Of a DNA stretch of 64,000 bases, positions 1 to 8,588 are shown one piece after another. The position numbers and the translations under genes were made by a program. Source of the DNA: a virus. The stretch spans positions 56,203-120,202 of IMG/VR virus record IMGVR_UViG_3300021127_000002; one strand, 5' to 3'. Below the pieces are notes generated by a model. The model worked only from the letters and a program-made list of their open reading frames with translations. It did not search any database and was not told the DNA's origin. Within the stretch, counting starts at the first letter, position 1. Each line of letters begins with the position of its first letter.

Positions 1-231
1 GTAAATATAGATATTCAGGGGGCTGAGCTTTTATCACTAAAAGGTTTTGGTGATTTATTATATCAAGTAAAATATTTATTTCTTGAGGTTAATGATGAGG
101 AATTATATTCTGGTTGTGCACTTTATCCTGAAATAGTATCATATCTTGGGAATTTTAATTTTGAACCAAAAGAAAAAGTTATGGCTGGAAATTTTGGATG
201 GGGTGATGCGTTTTTTATTAATAAATATTAA
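1..231 (+). CDS. FkbM-family methyltransferase, C-terminal part
   Basis: An open frame enters from the left edge and ends at TAA 229-231, giving 76 residues. It begins VNIDIQGAELLSLKG, which matches the SAM-methyltransferase strand and acidic motif of the FkbM family (typically NIDIEGAE followed by LKG). It ends with a GWGDAFFINKY tail. FkbM enzymes O-methylate sugars or small molecules. The start and SAM-binding glycine motif lie outside the window. The next gene, a glycosyltransferase, starts 5 bases downstream, which suggests a shared glycan-modification operon. Confidence 0.7.
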   Translation, partial: VNIDIQGAELLSLKGFGDLLYQVKYLFLEVNDEELYSGCALYPEIVSYLGNFNFEPKEKVMAGNFGWGDAFFINKY

Positions 232-235
232 TAAC

Positions 236-1012
236 ATGGTTTCAGCAAAACTTTCTGGTGGATTAGGTAATCAAATGTTTCAAATAGCGACAGCAACAGC
301 TTTAGCTATAAGAAATAATGATGTTTCACGATTTAATTTAAATACTTGCCATACACCATTGCAAGGTAAACCAGCTAATAATTATAAAAATAATATATTT
401 AGAAATATAGACGATGCACCAAACAATTTTTTAAAAATAGATTATGTATATAAAGAACCATATTTTAATTTTAAAGAAATTAAATATGTTCCTAATATAC
501 AAATAGATGGTTATTTCCAATCCGAAAAATATTTTAAAGATCAAACTAAAGATATAAAAAAAATATTTGATTTTGATGAAGAAACAAAACGTGATGTTAA
601 AAAGTTTTTAAGTTTATTAGATGGTAAAAAATTAACATCGGTTCATGTAAGACGTGGTGATTATTTAAAATTTCCTAATATCCATCCTACGTGTGATGTT
701 AATTATTATAATAATGCAATATCACTTATTGGTGATAATTATTTTATTTTTATTTCAGATGATCCACAATGGGTTGTTGAAAATTTCAAAGGAGATAATA
801 TTAAATATTCAATAGGAAATTCAGATGTTTTTGATCTTTGTTTAATGACATTATGTGATAATAATATTATTGCTAATAGTTCATTTAGTTGGTGGGGTGC
901 CTGGTTGAATAATAATTTAAATAAAAAAATTATTGCACCTAAATTGTGGTTCAATAATTTAAATTATGATGACTATAAAGATATATATGGAGAAAGTTGG
1001 ATAGTTATTTAA
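236..1012 (+). CDS. Glycosyltransferase family 11 (alpha-1,2-fucosyltransferase-like)
   Basis: The 258-residue protein opens with KLSGGLGNQMFQIATATAL, the GT11 N-terminal signature. It also has the donor-binding VHVRRGDYL motif near residue 145 and the C-terminal NSSFSWWGAWL motif. These identify a GDP-sugar-dependent glycosyltransferase of the alpha-1,2-fucosyltransferase type. I chose the ATG at 236 because the SGGLGNQ motif follows directly; the longer TTG-started frame overlaps the methyltransferase. It converges with the GDP-mannose epimerase on the other strand, with an 8-base overlap. A plausible donor is the GDP-L-sugar made by that neighbour, but this is inference. Confidence 0.85.
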   Translation: MVSAKLSGGLGNQMFQIATATALAIRNNDVSRFNLNTCHTPLQGKPANNYKNNIFRNIDDAPNNFLKIDYVYKEPYFNFKEIKYVPNIQIDGYFQSEKYFKDQTKDIKKIFDFDEETKRDVKKFLSLLDGKKLTSVHVRRGDYLKFPNIHPTCDVNYYNNAISLIGDNYFIFISDDPQWVVENFKGDNIKYSIGNSDVFDLCLMTLCDNNIIANSSFSWWGAWLNNNLNKKIIAPKLWFNNLNYDDYKDIYGESWIVI

Positions 1013-2051
1013 CCTGTGTATTTATCCAATTATATGTTTTTATTATACCTGCACGTAATGGGAATGATGGAACCCAATCCATTTTTTCTTGGAATAATTT
1101 ATTATCTGAATTCCTACCTCTTACACCAGTTGGACATTTAAAACCATATTTGGATTCAAATTCCTCACCATATATATTACTTATTGTAATATCTTTACCA
1201 GAAGCGTCTATAGCCATTTGAGCTAAATCATTAATAGTTACCATTTCATCTGAACCTATATTAACAGGTCCTAAGAAGGAATCTTGGCGCATAAATCTGA
1301 ATACAGCTTCAACACACTCATCAATATAAAGGAATGATCTTGTTTGTTGACCATCACCCCAAACTTCGATTATACCGCCATTAGGTGTTTCAGCAGCCTT
1401 TCTACACATTGCGGCTGGCGCTTTTTCTTTTCCACCTTTCCAGGTACCATAAGGCCCAAAAATGTTATGGAATCTTGCAATTCTAACATCAAGATTATAA
1501 TTTCTATTAAAGGCCAAATAAAGTCTTTCAGAGAATAGTTTTTCCCAACCATATTCAGAATCAGGATTTGCTGGATAGGCCGATGATTCCTCACAATTTG
1601 GGTTATTTGGGTCTAATTGATTATGTTCAGGATACATACATGCAGATGATGAGTAAAATACTCGTTTTACGTTATATTTTACAGCATCATAAGCAACATT
1701 CAAATTTATCAAGGCTGAGTTATGCATAACATTAGCGTCATTTGCGCCAGTAAAAATATAACCAGCACCACCCATGTCGGCAGCTAACTGATAAACCTCA
1801 TCAAAGGAATTTTCTTTATCATCTAAAGACCTTTGATTTGGTGAAAACATAACTTTTGAAACCACTTTAGGGTCTCTTAAATCACCAACAATAAATTCAT
1901 CACAGAAATCTGGTGAACCCATGAAATATTCATGTTCTTTTATATCAACAACTCTTACCCAATAACCTTCAGATTTTAATTTTTTTGCAATATGTCCTCC
2001 AATGAAACCTCCGCCACCTAAGACCAATGCTGTTTTAATAAATTGAACCAT
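1005..2051 (-). CDS. GDP-mannose 3,5-epimerase-like NAD-dependent epimerase
   Basis: A 348-residue extended short-chain dehydrogenase. It has a Rossmann glycine motif LVLGGGGFIGGHIAKKL at the N-terminus and MGGAGYIF near residue 95. It continues with SSSACMYPE, and YGWEK as the catalytic Tyr and Lys. The block RFHNIFGPYGTWKGG is followed by EKAPAAMCRKA and GDGQQTRSFLYIDECVEA. This series closely follows plant-type GDP-D-mannose 3,5-epimerase (GDP-L-galactose and GDP-L-gulose formation) rather than UDP-glucose epimerases. The C-terminal VRGRNSDN motif fits too. It is leftward and convergent with the GT11 gene. The ATG at 2051 precedes the Rossmann motif by about 10 residues. Confidence 0.8.
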   Translation of the reverse strand: MVQFIKTALVLGGGGFIGGHIAKKLKSEGYWVRVVDIKEHEYFMGSPDFCDEFIVGDLRDPKVVSKVMFSPNQRSLDDKENSFDEVYQLAADMGGAGYIFTGANDANVMHNSALINLNVAYDAVKYNVKRVFYSSSACMYPEHNQLDPNNPNCEESSAYPANPDSEYGWEKLFSERLYLAFNRNYNLDVRIARFHNIFGPYGTWKGGKEKAPAAMCRKAAETPNGGIIEVWGDGQQTRSFLYIDECVEAVFRFMRQDSFLGPVNIGSDEMVTINDLAQMAIDASGKDITISNIYGEEFESKYGFKCPTGVRGRNSDNKLFQEKMDWVPSFPLRAGIIKTYNWINTQVK

Positions 2052-2106
2052 AATTATATTTTTTTCTTTAAATATAACTATGGTTCAATAAAAAATAAAC
2101 CCAAAA

Positions 2107-2637
2107 TTACTTAATTTTATCGCTTTGATCAAGGTAATCTAAATCTGAAGATATTTTAACTGTTTTAAGATTATAATCTTTACCAGCTAATACCATTTCA
2201 GCATTATCAAGGTGTTTTTGGTCATCATCATAGAATACAATATTTTTAACACCAGAATAGTATTTTTTCATTATTTCCAACATTCTGTCACCCTTCTCAT
2301 GATCATTATGTTTATAAGAATAATGTTCAAATGTCATATTATGACTATCCAATACTTTTTTAACTTCATCACCCAATTTATATTGTCTATTTGTAAGTAG
2401 AACAGCATGTGCCTCTGGGTTTTTCATAACATTACGATATACTTCTTCCATACCAGATTTTGGTCTAATATCGAATATATCCATATCAAGTGATTCAGGT
2501 TTACTCCACCAACCTATATGAGGATATGGTTTACCTGTAACTTGTTGATATATATCTTTACCAGTTTCAGGTAAAGGTGTTGAAAAAAGACAACCATCAA
2601 AATCAAAAAAGGTCACAACCTCTAAATTTTTTGTCAT
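2107..2637 (-). CDS. HAD-superfamily phosphatase (RNA-repair-type HAD)
   Basis: A 176-residue protein with HAD motif I FFDFDGCLFSTPLP near residue 10, motif II AVLLTNR near residue 80 and motif III/IV NIVFYDDDQKHL near residue 133. No large cap domain is visible. The short HAD type with TPLP after motif I resembles the predicted Swiss-army-knife RNA-repair HADs (end-processing phosphatases). That assignment is from recall of the family, not a search. It lies upstream of the epimerase on the same strand with 55 bases between them. Confidence 0.65.
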   Translation of the reverse strand: MTKNLEVVTFFDFDGCLFSTPLPETGKDIYQQVTGKPYPHIGWWSKPESLDMDIFDIRPKSGMEEVYRNVMKNPEAHAVLLTNRQYKLGDEVKKVLDSHNMTFEHYSYKHNDHEKGDRMLEIMKKYYSGVKNIVFYDDDQKHLDNAEMVLAGKDYNLKTVKISSDLDYLDQSDKIK

Positions 2638-2685
2638 AATTATTAACTTTTAATTTTTATATGCTATTTATAATAAAGTAAAGAT

Positions 2686-3690
2686 ATGAAAAAGAAATTA
2701 GAAATACAAGAGGTTAAAAAAATTTATTTTGAGGAAAATAAAACATTAAAAGAAGTTGGTGATATTTTGGGCTATACCGCTTCTGGTGTCAGAAAATTTT
2801 TAATTAAAAATAATATAAAAACTAAAAAACAAAATTTTAATTCTAAAAACTGTAAAAATAGTATGAATATTACTTTTTTTGAAAATATAAATTCATCGTC
2901 TAAAGCATATGTTTTAGGCTTGTTATTATCAGATGGGTATATTAGTAAAAAATGGTCTAAGGTAGTATTAACATCTAAAGATTATGAATTAGTTGATATC
3001 GTTAGAAAAGAATTAAATTCCACTCATAAGTTAAGTGAATATGATGTCTATGATAAAAGAACTAATAAAACATATAAAAGATTTAGTTTACAGATACCAT
3101 CTAAGAAAATGTGTGTTGATTTAAATTGTTTAGGATTACAAAATAATAAATCTTTTGATTGTGAATATCCTAATATTAATGATGATTATTTTTGGGATTT
3201 TGTTAGAGGTGTTTTTGATGGCGATGGTTCAATATCAAAAATGAACAAAGAAGGTATTTTAAGGTTTTCAATTATTGGTTCTGAAAATTTTATATTAAAA
3301 TTAAAAGAAAAGTTTAATTCATTTGGGTTAACTGATACTAAAATTATATATACCAAATATAAATCCGAAAAAGGTTGTATATGTAAATTATTATATTATT
3401 CTTTTGAAGATTTGGATTTTATAAAAAATAATATGTATAATAATTCGGATGGTTTGAGATTGAGTAGGAAATATGAAATATTTCAAACGTTAAAGGAACA
3501 TAATCGTGGTGCGTATGATAGAACACCAGTTCTGAAACCAGTTAAAATGTATGGTTTAAATGGTGTTTTAATTAAAGAGTTTAAAAATATACATGACGCA
3601 ACAACCGAATTAGAAATAACATCAGAAATGATTTATAGGGTTATTCGTGGTGAAAGAAAAAAAACAAAAGGTTATAAATTTAGTTATTAA
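2686..3690 (+). CDS. LAGLIDADG homing endonuclease with NUMOD1 tail
   Basis: A 334-residue protein with an N-terminal helix-turn-helix-like segment (LKEVGDILGYTASGVRKFL) and two LAGLIDADG-type motifs, VLGLLLSDGYIS near residue 82 and FVRGVFDGDGSIS near residue 172. A C-terminal NUMOD1-like module (IKEFKNIHDATTELEITSEM) follows. The gene opposes its neighbours: the HAD gene upstream and the CCA-enzyme fragment downstream are both leftward, and its last bases overlap the latter. It is therefore a free-standing mobile endonuclease in a convergent gap. I see no target duplication around it. Confidence 0.8.
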   Translation: MKKKLEIQEVKKIYFEENKTLKEVGDILGYTASGVRKFLIKNNIKTKKQNFNSKNCKNSMNITFFENINSSSKAYVLGLLLSDGYISKKWSKVVLTSKDYELVDIVRKELNSTHKLSEYDVYDKRTNKTYKRFSLQIPSKKMCVDLNCLGLQNNKSFDCEYPNINDDYFWDFVRGVFDGDGSISKMNKEGILRFSIIGSENFILKLKEKFNSFGLTDTKIIYTKYKSEKGCICKLLYYSFEDLDFIKNNMYNNSDGLRLSRKYEIFQTLKEHNRGAYDRTPVLKPVKMYGLNGVLIKEFKNIHDATTELEITSEMIYRVIRGERKKTKGYKFSY

Positions 3691-4715
3691 CCTTTTGTTT
3701 TCATTTTACCAGACACATATTGCAAAAGTTGTGATTTATCGTTTGCAACGGTATCAGAGTAAACAGCATCCATAGCCAACTTCAATCCAAGACCAACTTT
3801 TTCGTTTTTAAAGCCCAGACTTTCCAGATCATTACCATTAATAGCTAATTGTTTATATGATATCGGATATCTACCATCTTCGAAAAATGGTAATACGTTA
3901 TCCAATTCGTTCAATATGAAATAACTATCAAACATTGTCGGCGCAATCTTATTTACACCAAAAACCATCCATTTATCCTCAAGGTCAGTTCTCACAGGTT
4001 TATCCATAACCAATTGTAAGGCTTTCATTTCAGCATGAGTCTTCAAATCACCTTTCATAACTTTCATGAAATAAGCTGCTGGGTCTTTTGTAATTGGTTG
4101 TAATAACCAATAAATAAATTCACTTAGTTTGTTGACATGATTAAATGGTTTGAATGAGCCAAGAAACCTGCTATCAAAAATACCTTCATATAAACCAGAC
4201 TTAACCAACAAAGTGACACCAACATAGGGTGAACCTTTATCTACAATCTTTTGAAACTCTTCTATAACCCTTTCAAACGCTATTGTTTTGATTGAATCGG
4301 CGTTTTTTTGAATCATATCAAAAGTATGAGGCTCAATTGTGAATCCAAACCTCGAAGCAAATTGAACCGATCTTAGCATTCTCAAAGGGTCATCAGCAAA
4401 AGCTTCAGGATTTGTTAAACGTATAGTTTTTGTTTTAATATCTTCAATACCCTTGTATGGATCAATTAGATTACCTTCAGCATCCTTAGCTATTGAGTTG
4501 ATAGTAAAATCACGCCTTTCAAGATCCTTTTCAATTGGTAGAGTATGGTCGGAAGTCACATCAAATCCTTTATGACCAGCTAAATTTTTTATCTTAGTCG
4601 GCTTAATTGTTTTATTTAAAAAACTAATTATATTTTCTGGTTTATTGTAAACAACTCCGTTAATGACATTGAAACCATTTAATTCTAATAGTTGTAATAT
4701 TTTTTTCTTATCCAT
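3687..4715 (-). CDS. CCA-adding/poly(A) polymerase, C-terminal half (split gene)
   Basis: This 342-residue ORF carries the downstream half of a class II tRNA nucleotidyltransferase. HKGFDVTSD and LERRDFTINSIA are followed by LIDPYKGIEDI and DDPLRMLRSVQFASRFGF, then a long helical body. It lacks the N-terminal GGxVRD and DxD catalytic motifs, which sit in 5681-6451. The two halves are separated by a Vsr-like endonuclease gene. Its own ATG at 4715 overlaps the endonuclease end. The first 40 or so residues do not look like the family and were probably recruited at insertion. The halves could assemble into a working enzyme or be decaying. Confidence 0.8.
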   Translation of the reverse strand: MDKKKILQLLELNGFNVINGVVYNKPENIISFLNKTIKPTKIKNLAGHKGFDVTSDHTLPIEKDLERRDFTINSIAKDAEGNLIDPYKGIEDIKTKTIRLTNPEAFADDPLRMLRSVQFASRFGFTIEPHTFDMIQKNADSIKTIAFERVIEEFQKIVDKGSPYVGVTLLVKSGLYEGIFDSRFLGSFKPFNHVNKLSEFIYWLLQPITKDPAAYFMKVMKGDLKTHAEMKALQLVMDKPVRTDLEDKWMVFGVNKIAPTMFDSYFILNELDNVLPFFEDGRYPISYKQLAINGNDLESLGFKNEKVGLGLKLAMDAVYSDTVANDKSQLLQYVSGKMKTKG

Positions 4716-5703
4716 ATATTTTTTTCAATTCGTTAATCTTTTCGTTTAAATCATCTGATTCCCAAATAACAATCACTCGCCAACCATTTTGAATATAATC
4801 AGATATTCGTTTTTCATCCTTATCCCAAATTTGTTTAGCTGTCATTTTAATAAAAGGGTGATAATAGTCACCATTATAAAATTTTGGATTACAATGCCAA
4901 AAATCACCATTTAGCTCAATAATAATTTTTTTCTCTAAATCAACCTCATCACTTGTGTAATTGTTAACGACAGTTTGTTCCGATTCTGTTATTATATTGT
5001 TTTCGATTAACATTTGTTTTAACTTATCATGCCAATTTGAATGACCTGCCGTTTTATTACCATACGCAACAAACCCACCATATTTTTTTATTATTGTTTC
5101 AGCTCGTTTTAAATAAGATTGATTCTTTTCACAAGTAGCTAATCGTTTTTTAATGATTGCCCTTTTTTCTTCTTGTGTTTTTTCATCGTATATTTGTTTT
5201 CTTTTTTCAATAATTTGTGGATTATGTGAGGGGTTATTATACTTTAACATTTCAGATAATTTTTCTAACCTTGAAACATTAGTTGAAGCGACTTTAGCCG
5301 CTTTTTTTGCTAATGTTTGATTTTTAAAACCACCCATTCTTTCAATAAATTTTTCAGAGTAACGTGACCCTGTATTATTGAGTAAGGTTTGCTTACCCCT
5401 GTCAGTTACTTTCTTATTAAAATCATCTGGGTATATATTACTTAATGATTTTTTTAGCATTGGTAGCGACCCAGTACCAATATTATGATATTTTTTTTGT
5501 ATGGATTTCAAACCAATACCGTTTCGAATCATATCTTTTATATCATCCAATATTCCAGGATTGTTATAATCAAAATACATCAGATATATATCCGCATTTT
5601 CGGATAATTTTAATTCGTGTATGTTATGGTAATGCCTACCAACACCTTTAGCTGTAGTTTCAAAATCACAAATGTGACATTTAACCTTTAAGTTCTCTTT
5701 CAT
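4708..5703 (-). CDS. Vsr-like (EDxHD-type) homing endonuclease interrupting the CCA-enzyme gene
   Basis: A 331-residue protein with an N-terminal C2H2-like finger (CHICDF, then HYHNIH) and a long basic middle. The C-terminal nuclease block contains SNWHDKLKQML, then DEVDLEKKIIIELNGDFWH and WRVIVIWESD. The HD pair followed by an acidic strand and IELNGDFWH is the pattern of very-short-patch-repair-like homing nucleases such as I-Bth0305I. The gene overlaps the CCA-enzyme N-half by 23 bases and the C-half by 8. It therefore sits exactly within that gene and provides alternative ends to both fragments. Confidence 0.75.
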   Translation of the reverse strand: MKENLKVKCHICDFETTAKGVGRHYHNIHELKLSENADIYLMYFDYNNPGILDDIKDMIRNGIGLKSIQKKYHNIGTGSLPMLKKSLSNIYPDDFNKKVTDRGKQTLLNNTGSRYSEKFIERMGGFKNQTLAKKAAKVASTNVSRLEKLSEMLKYNNPSHNPQIIEKRKQIYDEKTQEEKRAIIKKRLATCEKNQSYLKRAETIIKKYGGFVAYGNKTAGHSNWHDKLKQMLIENNIITESEQTVVNNYTSDEVDLEKKIIIELNGDFWHCNPKFYNGDYYHPFIKMTAKQIWDKDEKRISDYIQNGWRVIVIWESDDLNEKINELKKIYG

Positions 5704-6451
5704 TCATTGAATCGTTATATTCTATAAATATATCGTTTTGACCTAAAGTTACCACGATCTGTTTTTTAGCCTTTTCAGTACGTGGTAAAGCAATATCAAT
5801 TTCTTCACCACCTGGGGGTGTAAATTTGATAATACCAAATGATGCACCAACAAGATCCACTTTACCGTATTTACTCAATATTGATTGTAGTTTATCTGAA
5901 GGTACACCAGTAATTAAAATATCAAGGTCTTTAGATGTTTTATTCAAGAAGGTATCTCGTACAGCACCGCCAACTTGATAGATTTTACCACCAGCTTTTG
6001 TTACATCCGATTTAAAGGGTAAATCGTTGATATCCACAATTTCTTTTAAATTTTTTTTCATAGGTTGATCAGGTTGTCCCACTTCTTTAATTTGGCCTGT
6101 TAGTATAAATTTTTCTTCAATTGGTTGCCAATCAGTTATGTTATTTGACATGAATGGTTTACCACCATCTTTTCTATTAACAGCTAATGTTACATGTGGT
6201 TGAGTATTTTTGGATTCAAACCCAGAAACACCAATTTCCATAACCATATCGGTCATACCTAAAGATTCAGCGGTAATAGATTGTTCTGTACCAAGCAAAT
6301 CAAGTTTTTCCTTGGGTAAAGAACCCATAGTTATTGTCATATGGTGAGCAATCCATTCCCAACCATCAGGCATCATTTGCTTATACTTTTCAGCCAATAG
6401 TTGTCTGGATTTATTATCCAAAATAATCCCTGTATATGATATATTTTTCAT
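5681..6451 (-). CDS. 2H phosphoesterase fused to CCA-adding enzyme N-terminal catalytic half (split gene)
   Basis: 256 residues. The first 95 form a 2H (LigT-like) phosphoesterase with both HxT motifs, HHMTITMG near residue 36 and PHVTLAV near residue 85, acting on cyclic phosphates or 2',3' RNA ends. A class II nucleotidyltransferase starts near residue 150 with IYQVGGAVRDTFLNKTS, the metal-binding DLDILITG, and EIDIALPRTEK. After that point the frame runs about 30 unfamiliar residues into the endonuclease gene and stops. The fold continues in 3687-4715. A 2H-CCA fusion fits tRNA 3'-end healing and CCA restoration. Confidence 0.8.
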   Translation of the reverse strand: MKNISYTGIILDNKSRQLLAEKYKQMMPDGWEWIAHHMTITMGSLPKEKLDLLGTEQSITAESLGMTDMVMEIGVSGFESKNTQPHVTLAVNRKDGGKPFMSNNITDWQPIEEKFILTGQIKEVGQPDQPMKKNLKEIVDINDLPFKSDVTKAGGKIYQVGGAVRDTFLNKTSKDLDILITGVPSDKLQSILSKYGKVDLVGASFGIIKFTPPGGEEIDIALPRTEKAKKQIVVTLGQNDIFIEYNDSMNERELKG

Positions 6452-6532
6452 AAATTATAAATATGGGCAAAAATACACAATACTCTTCATTTTTACAATC
6501 ATTTTTATATATTTATTTTAAATTAAAGTATT

Positions 6533-6823
6533 ATGGAAGACATATCACTATTCAATAAGTGGGCTTTGAAATATAATTTGAAATGCGAAACGAATAAACA
6601 AACATTTCCGTTTAATACGTTTTACCCAGAATTTATAATAAACGATAAGATATATATCGATATTTATGAAGATTGGGAAATTTCTGAAGATTATTTCAAC
6701 ATTTGTGAAGCATTTAAAAATAGACATGGTATAATAATCATGATACCAATAGATGGTCTATCAGAATTGTTTAATTATGTAACACCAGAAGATATTGAAA
6801 ATAAATTTGATATTAAATTTTAA
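6533..6823 (+). CDS. Small hypothetical protein, possible nuclease-like fold
   Basis: A 96-residue protein, not recognised. A central FYPEFIINDKIYIDIYED stretch, with an acidic residue before a hydrophobic strand ending in an acid, is faintly like PD-(D/E)xK nucleases, but a downstream lysine motif is not clear. It starts the long plus-strand run after a strand switch, and its TAA overlaps the next ATG, so the two are probably translated together. Confidence 0.6.
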   Translation: MEDISLFNKWALKYNLKCETNKQTFPFNTFYPEFIINDKIYIDIYEDWEISEDYFNICEAFKNRHGIIIMIPIDGLSELFNYVTPEDIENKFDIKF

Positions 6824-7236
6824 TGATTTACCTTAATACAACAAATAAGACTTTCATGCGTAAATTTTTGCGTAGAAATCCTGACAGAAATAAATTCAAT
6901 AACATATTTTCTGGTAACTATTATATTCTTAACATATATGAATTTCATATATTAGTTGAATACACACAAAACAAATATGGGGAATTTTTGGGTTTTGAAA
7001 CTCAAAAACTTAAATCATTAATCAAATTCATAGATAAACTATATTTTGTTTGTGGTATTGATTTTATCAATAATAGCTGGTCATTGGATTATATATTTTT
7101 TGATGCACCACTATCAAAAACATTTTTGATGAAGAAAACAGTTATGCATGAACTGGATTATTTCTTCACAAATATAAAGATAGATAATATGAGATCAAAT
7201 TCCTATAATATAACAATATTTAACCCTGAATGTTGA
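6823..7236 (+). CDS. Hypothetical protein
   Basis: 137 residues, unrecognised, rich in aromatic and basic residues with no membrane segment. It begins at the ATG overlapping the previous stop (TAATG) and ends in a TGA stop after NPEC. That stop is useful evidence that UGA is a genuine terminator here. Confidence 0.6.
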   Translation: MIYLNTTNKTFMRKFLRRNPDRNKFNNIFSGNYYILNIYEFHILVEYTQNKYGEFLGFETQKLKSLIKFIDKLYFVCGIDFINNSWSLDYIFFDAPLSKTFLMKKTVMHELDYFFTNIKIDNMRSNSYNITIFNPEC

Positions 7237-7263
7237 TTTAATCAAAATTTTTTACTATATTTG
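7232..7263 (+). promoter_or_regulatory. Bacteroidota-type promoter
   Basis: A TTG box near 7232 is followed by TATATTTG at 7256-7263, 19 bases before the ATG of the next gene. It fits the -33/-7 consensus of the Bacteroidota primary sigma factor. Confidence 0.5.
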
Positions 7264-7281
7264 TTTTTTAAATCCAAAACC

Positions 7282-7473
7282 ATGGAAAAAGAAACTATTA
7301 AAATTAAGTTAAAACAACTTAATATCACTGACGATACTATCAATTCAATTCATGAATTTATTGTATCTTTGCAAATTAAAGATGAAGAAATTGAAAAGTT
7401 GCTTGCCCTAATTGAAAAAGTTGGGTTACAACACTATATTCGTGAATTTATGAAAAAAAATATTAATCTATAA
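7282..7473 (+). CDS. Small hypothetical protein
   Basis: 63 residues from the ATG at 7282 (a longer TTG frame overlaps the promoter). Mostly charged helix, with no recognised domain. Its stop overlaps the next ATG (TAATG), so it probably heads a promoter-driven operon with 7473-8102. Confidence 0.6.
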   Translation: MEKETIKIKLKQLNITDDTINSIHEFIVSLQIKDEEIEKLLALIEKVGLQHYIREFMKKNINL

Positions 7474-8102
7474 TGAGTTTTGACAATAATGAAAAAAAGC
7501 TGAGTATCTTCAGGAAGATATTTTTGTGGTGGAAGTTCGAAGGTAAATATTACCATAAGGATTTATATCAAGGCATTAGAAATATTATACGTTGGTTCCC
7601 TGTAATTTGGAAAGATAGGGACTGGGATGACCATTATATATGGCAAGTAATGATGACAAAATTAACATTCCAAGCTAAGTACATTCGTGAAAAGGGTTTA
7701 CATGTTGATAATGTTCGTGATGCTGAAAAAATGGAGTTGTGTGTTAGATTGATGAAGCTCATATCTGATGAATTTTATACTGGCGAATATATGGATTATC
7801 ATAAATCAAAATTTCATTTTGATCCAGTGACCAAGGAAGAACTTGATGAAATGTCTGAAGACAAAAGGAAATTGTATGAGGATTGTTCAACATTAAGGAT
7901 TGAAGAGATATGGGAAAAGTATGATGATTACTTTAAAAAGTATCCACATGCCTATAAAGAAGTTACAAAGACAGATAAATATATCTTTGATAATAAATCC
8001 AAACAAACTATTGCTATGAATATGGGATATTATTTACACAATAAAGCAAGGCGTATTTTATTTACGCTATTAGAACGTAATATAGAAAGTTGGTGGGATT
8101 AG
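7473..8102 (+). CDS. Conserved-looking phage hypothetical protein
   Basis: 209 residues, soluble, Trp- and Tyr-rich. An N-terminal IFLWWKFEGKYYHKDLYQG stretch could sit at a membrane surface. It then has an RDWDDHYIWQVM motif and a C-terminal NKARRILFTLLE helix. I do not recognise a catalytic motif. The RDWDDHYI start resembles a widespread phage hypothetical family, but I cannot confirm this. Confidence 0.6.
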   Translation: MSFDNNEKKLSIFRKIFLWWKFEGKYYHKDLYQGIRNIIRWFPVIWKDRDWDDHYIWQVMMTKLTFQAKYIREKGLHVDNVRDAEKMELCVRLMKLISDEFYTGEYMDYHKSKFHFDPVTKEELDEMSEDKRKLYEDCSTLRIEEIWEKYDDYFKKYPHAYKEVTKTDKYIFDNKSKQTIAMNMGYYLHNKARRILFTLLERNIESWWD

Positions 8103-8105
8103 CAT

Positions 8106-8300
8106 ATGTCTTCAAAGATAAATAAGTACAAAGTTGGTGATAAAATAGAATTCTATTTTCTGGATGTTCTAAAATGGGGTATTGTTAAAGAAATTAACAC
8201 TAAGGATAATACTGTCAGCATAATTTCAACCAATAATATTATATATGTGGCTCATGCCACAGAAAAAGATTCAAAATTTTGTTTTTTGAAAAATAATTAA
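8106..8300 (+). CDS. Small SH3-like hypothetical protein
   Basis: 64 residues. The pattern KVGDKIEFYFLDVLKWGIV, followed by short beta strands, suggests a small barrel of the Tudor/SH3 type. The function is unknown. Confidence 0.5.
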   Translation: MSSKINKYKVGDKIEFYFLDVLKWGIVKEINTKDNTVSIISTNNIIYVAHATEKDSKFCFLKNN

Positions 8301-8308
8301 TACTTTTG
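8278..8308 (+). promoter_or_regulatory. Bacteroidota-type promoter
   Basis: TTTG at 8278-8281 and TACTTTTG at 8301-8308 with 19 bases between them; the ATG lies at 8316. The promoter overlaps the end of the upstream gene. Confidence 0.6.
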
Positions 8309-8315
8309 TAGTATT

Positions 8316-8588
8316 ATGGAAAATGATTTATTTTTGATGTGTGAATGTCACACAGAATCTATGCAGGTTACATTTGAAGAAGAACATAACGAATATTGGT
8401 TTGCATATTGGGGTTATGGTTTTAATAATAAAAAATCTTCATTATGGCATCGAATCAAGAACGCTTATTTGTTATTAAAGACAGGTACGTTACATAAAGA
8501 TTTCATCATACTTGACAAAGATAAAGCACAACAATTAGCTGACTATATTAATAAAAATAACAATGACAATACAAGAACTCAGGGATAA
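8316..8588 (+). CDS. Small hypothetical protein
   Basis: 90 residues with a Trp-rich middle (EYWFAYWGYGFNNKKSSLWH) and an N-terminal MCECHTE that could bind metal. Unrecognised. It overlaps the RlaP-like gene by 26 bases, so the two are probably translationally coupled. Confidence 0.55.
   Translation: MENDLFLMCECHTESMQVTFEEEHNEYWFAYWGYGFNNKKSSLWHRIKNAYLLLKTGTLHKDFIILDKDKAQQLADYINKNNNDNTRTQG

Noticed and set aside
739-954. Coding frame opposite the GT11 gene, and similar frames opposite other genes
   Set aside because: These lie antisense to genes with strong motifs, lack promoters and show no protein signature.
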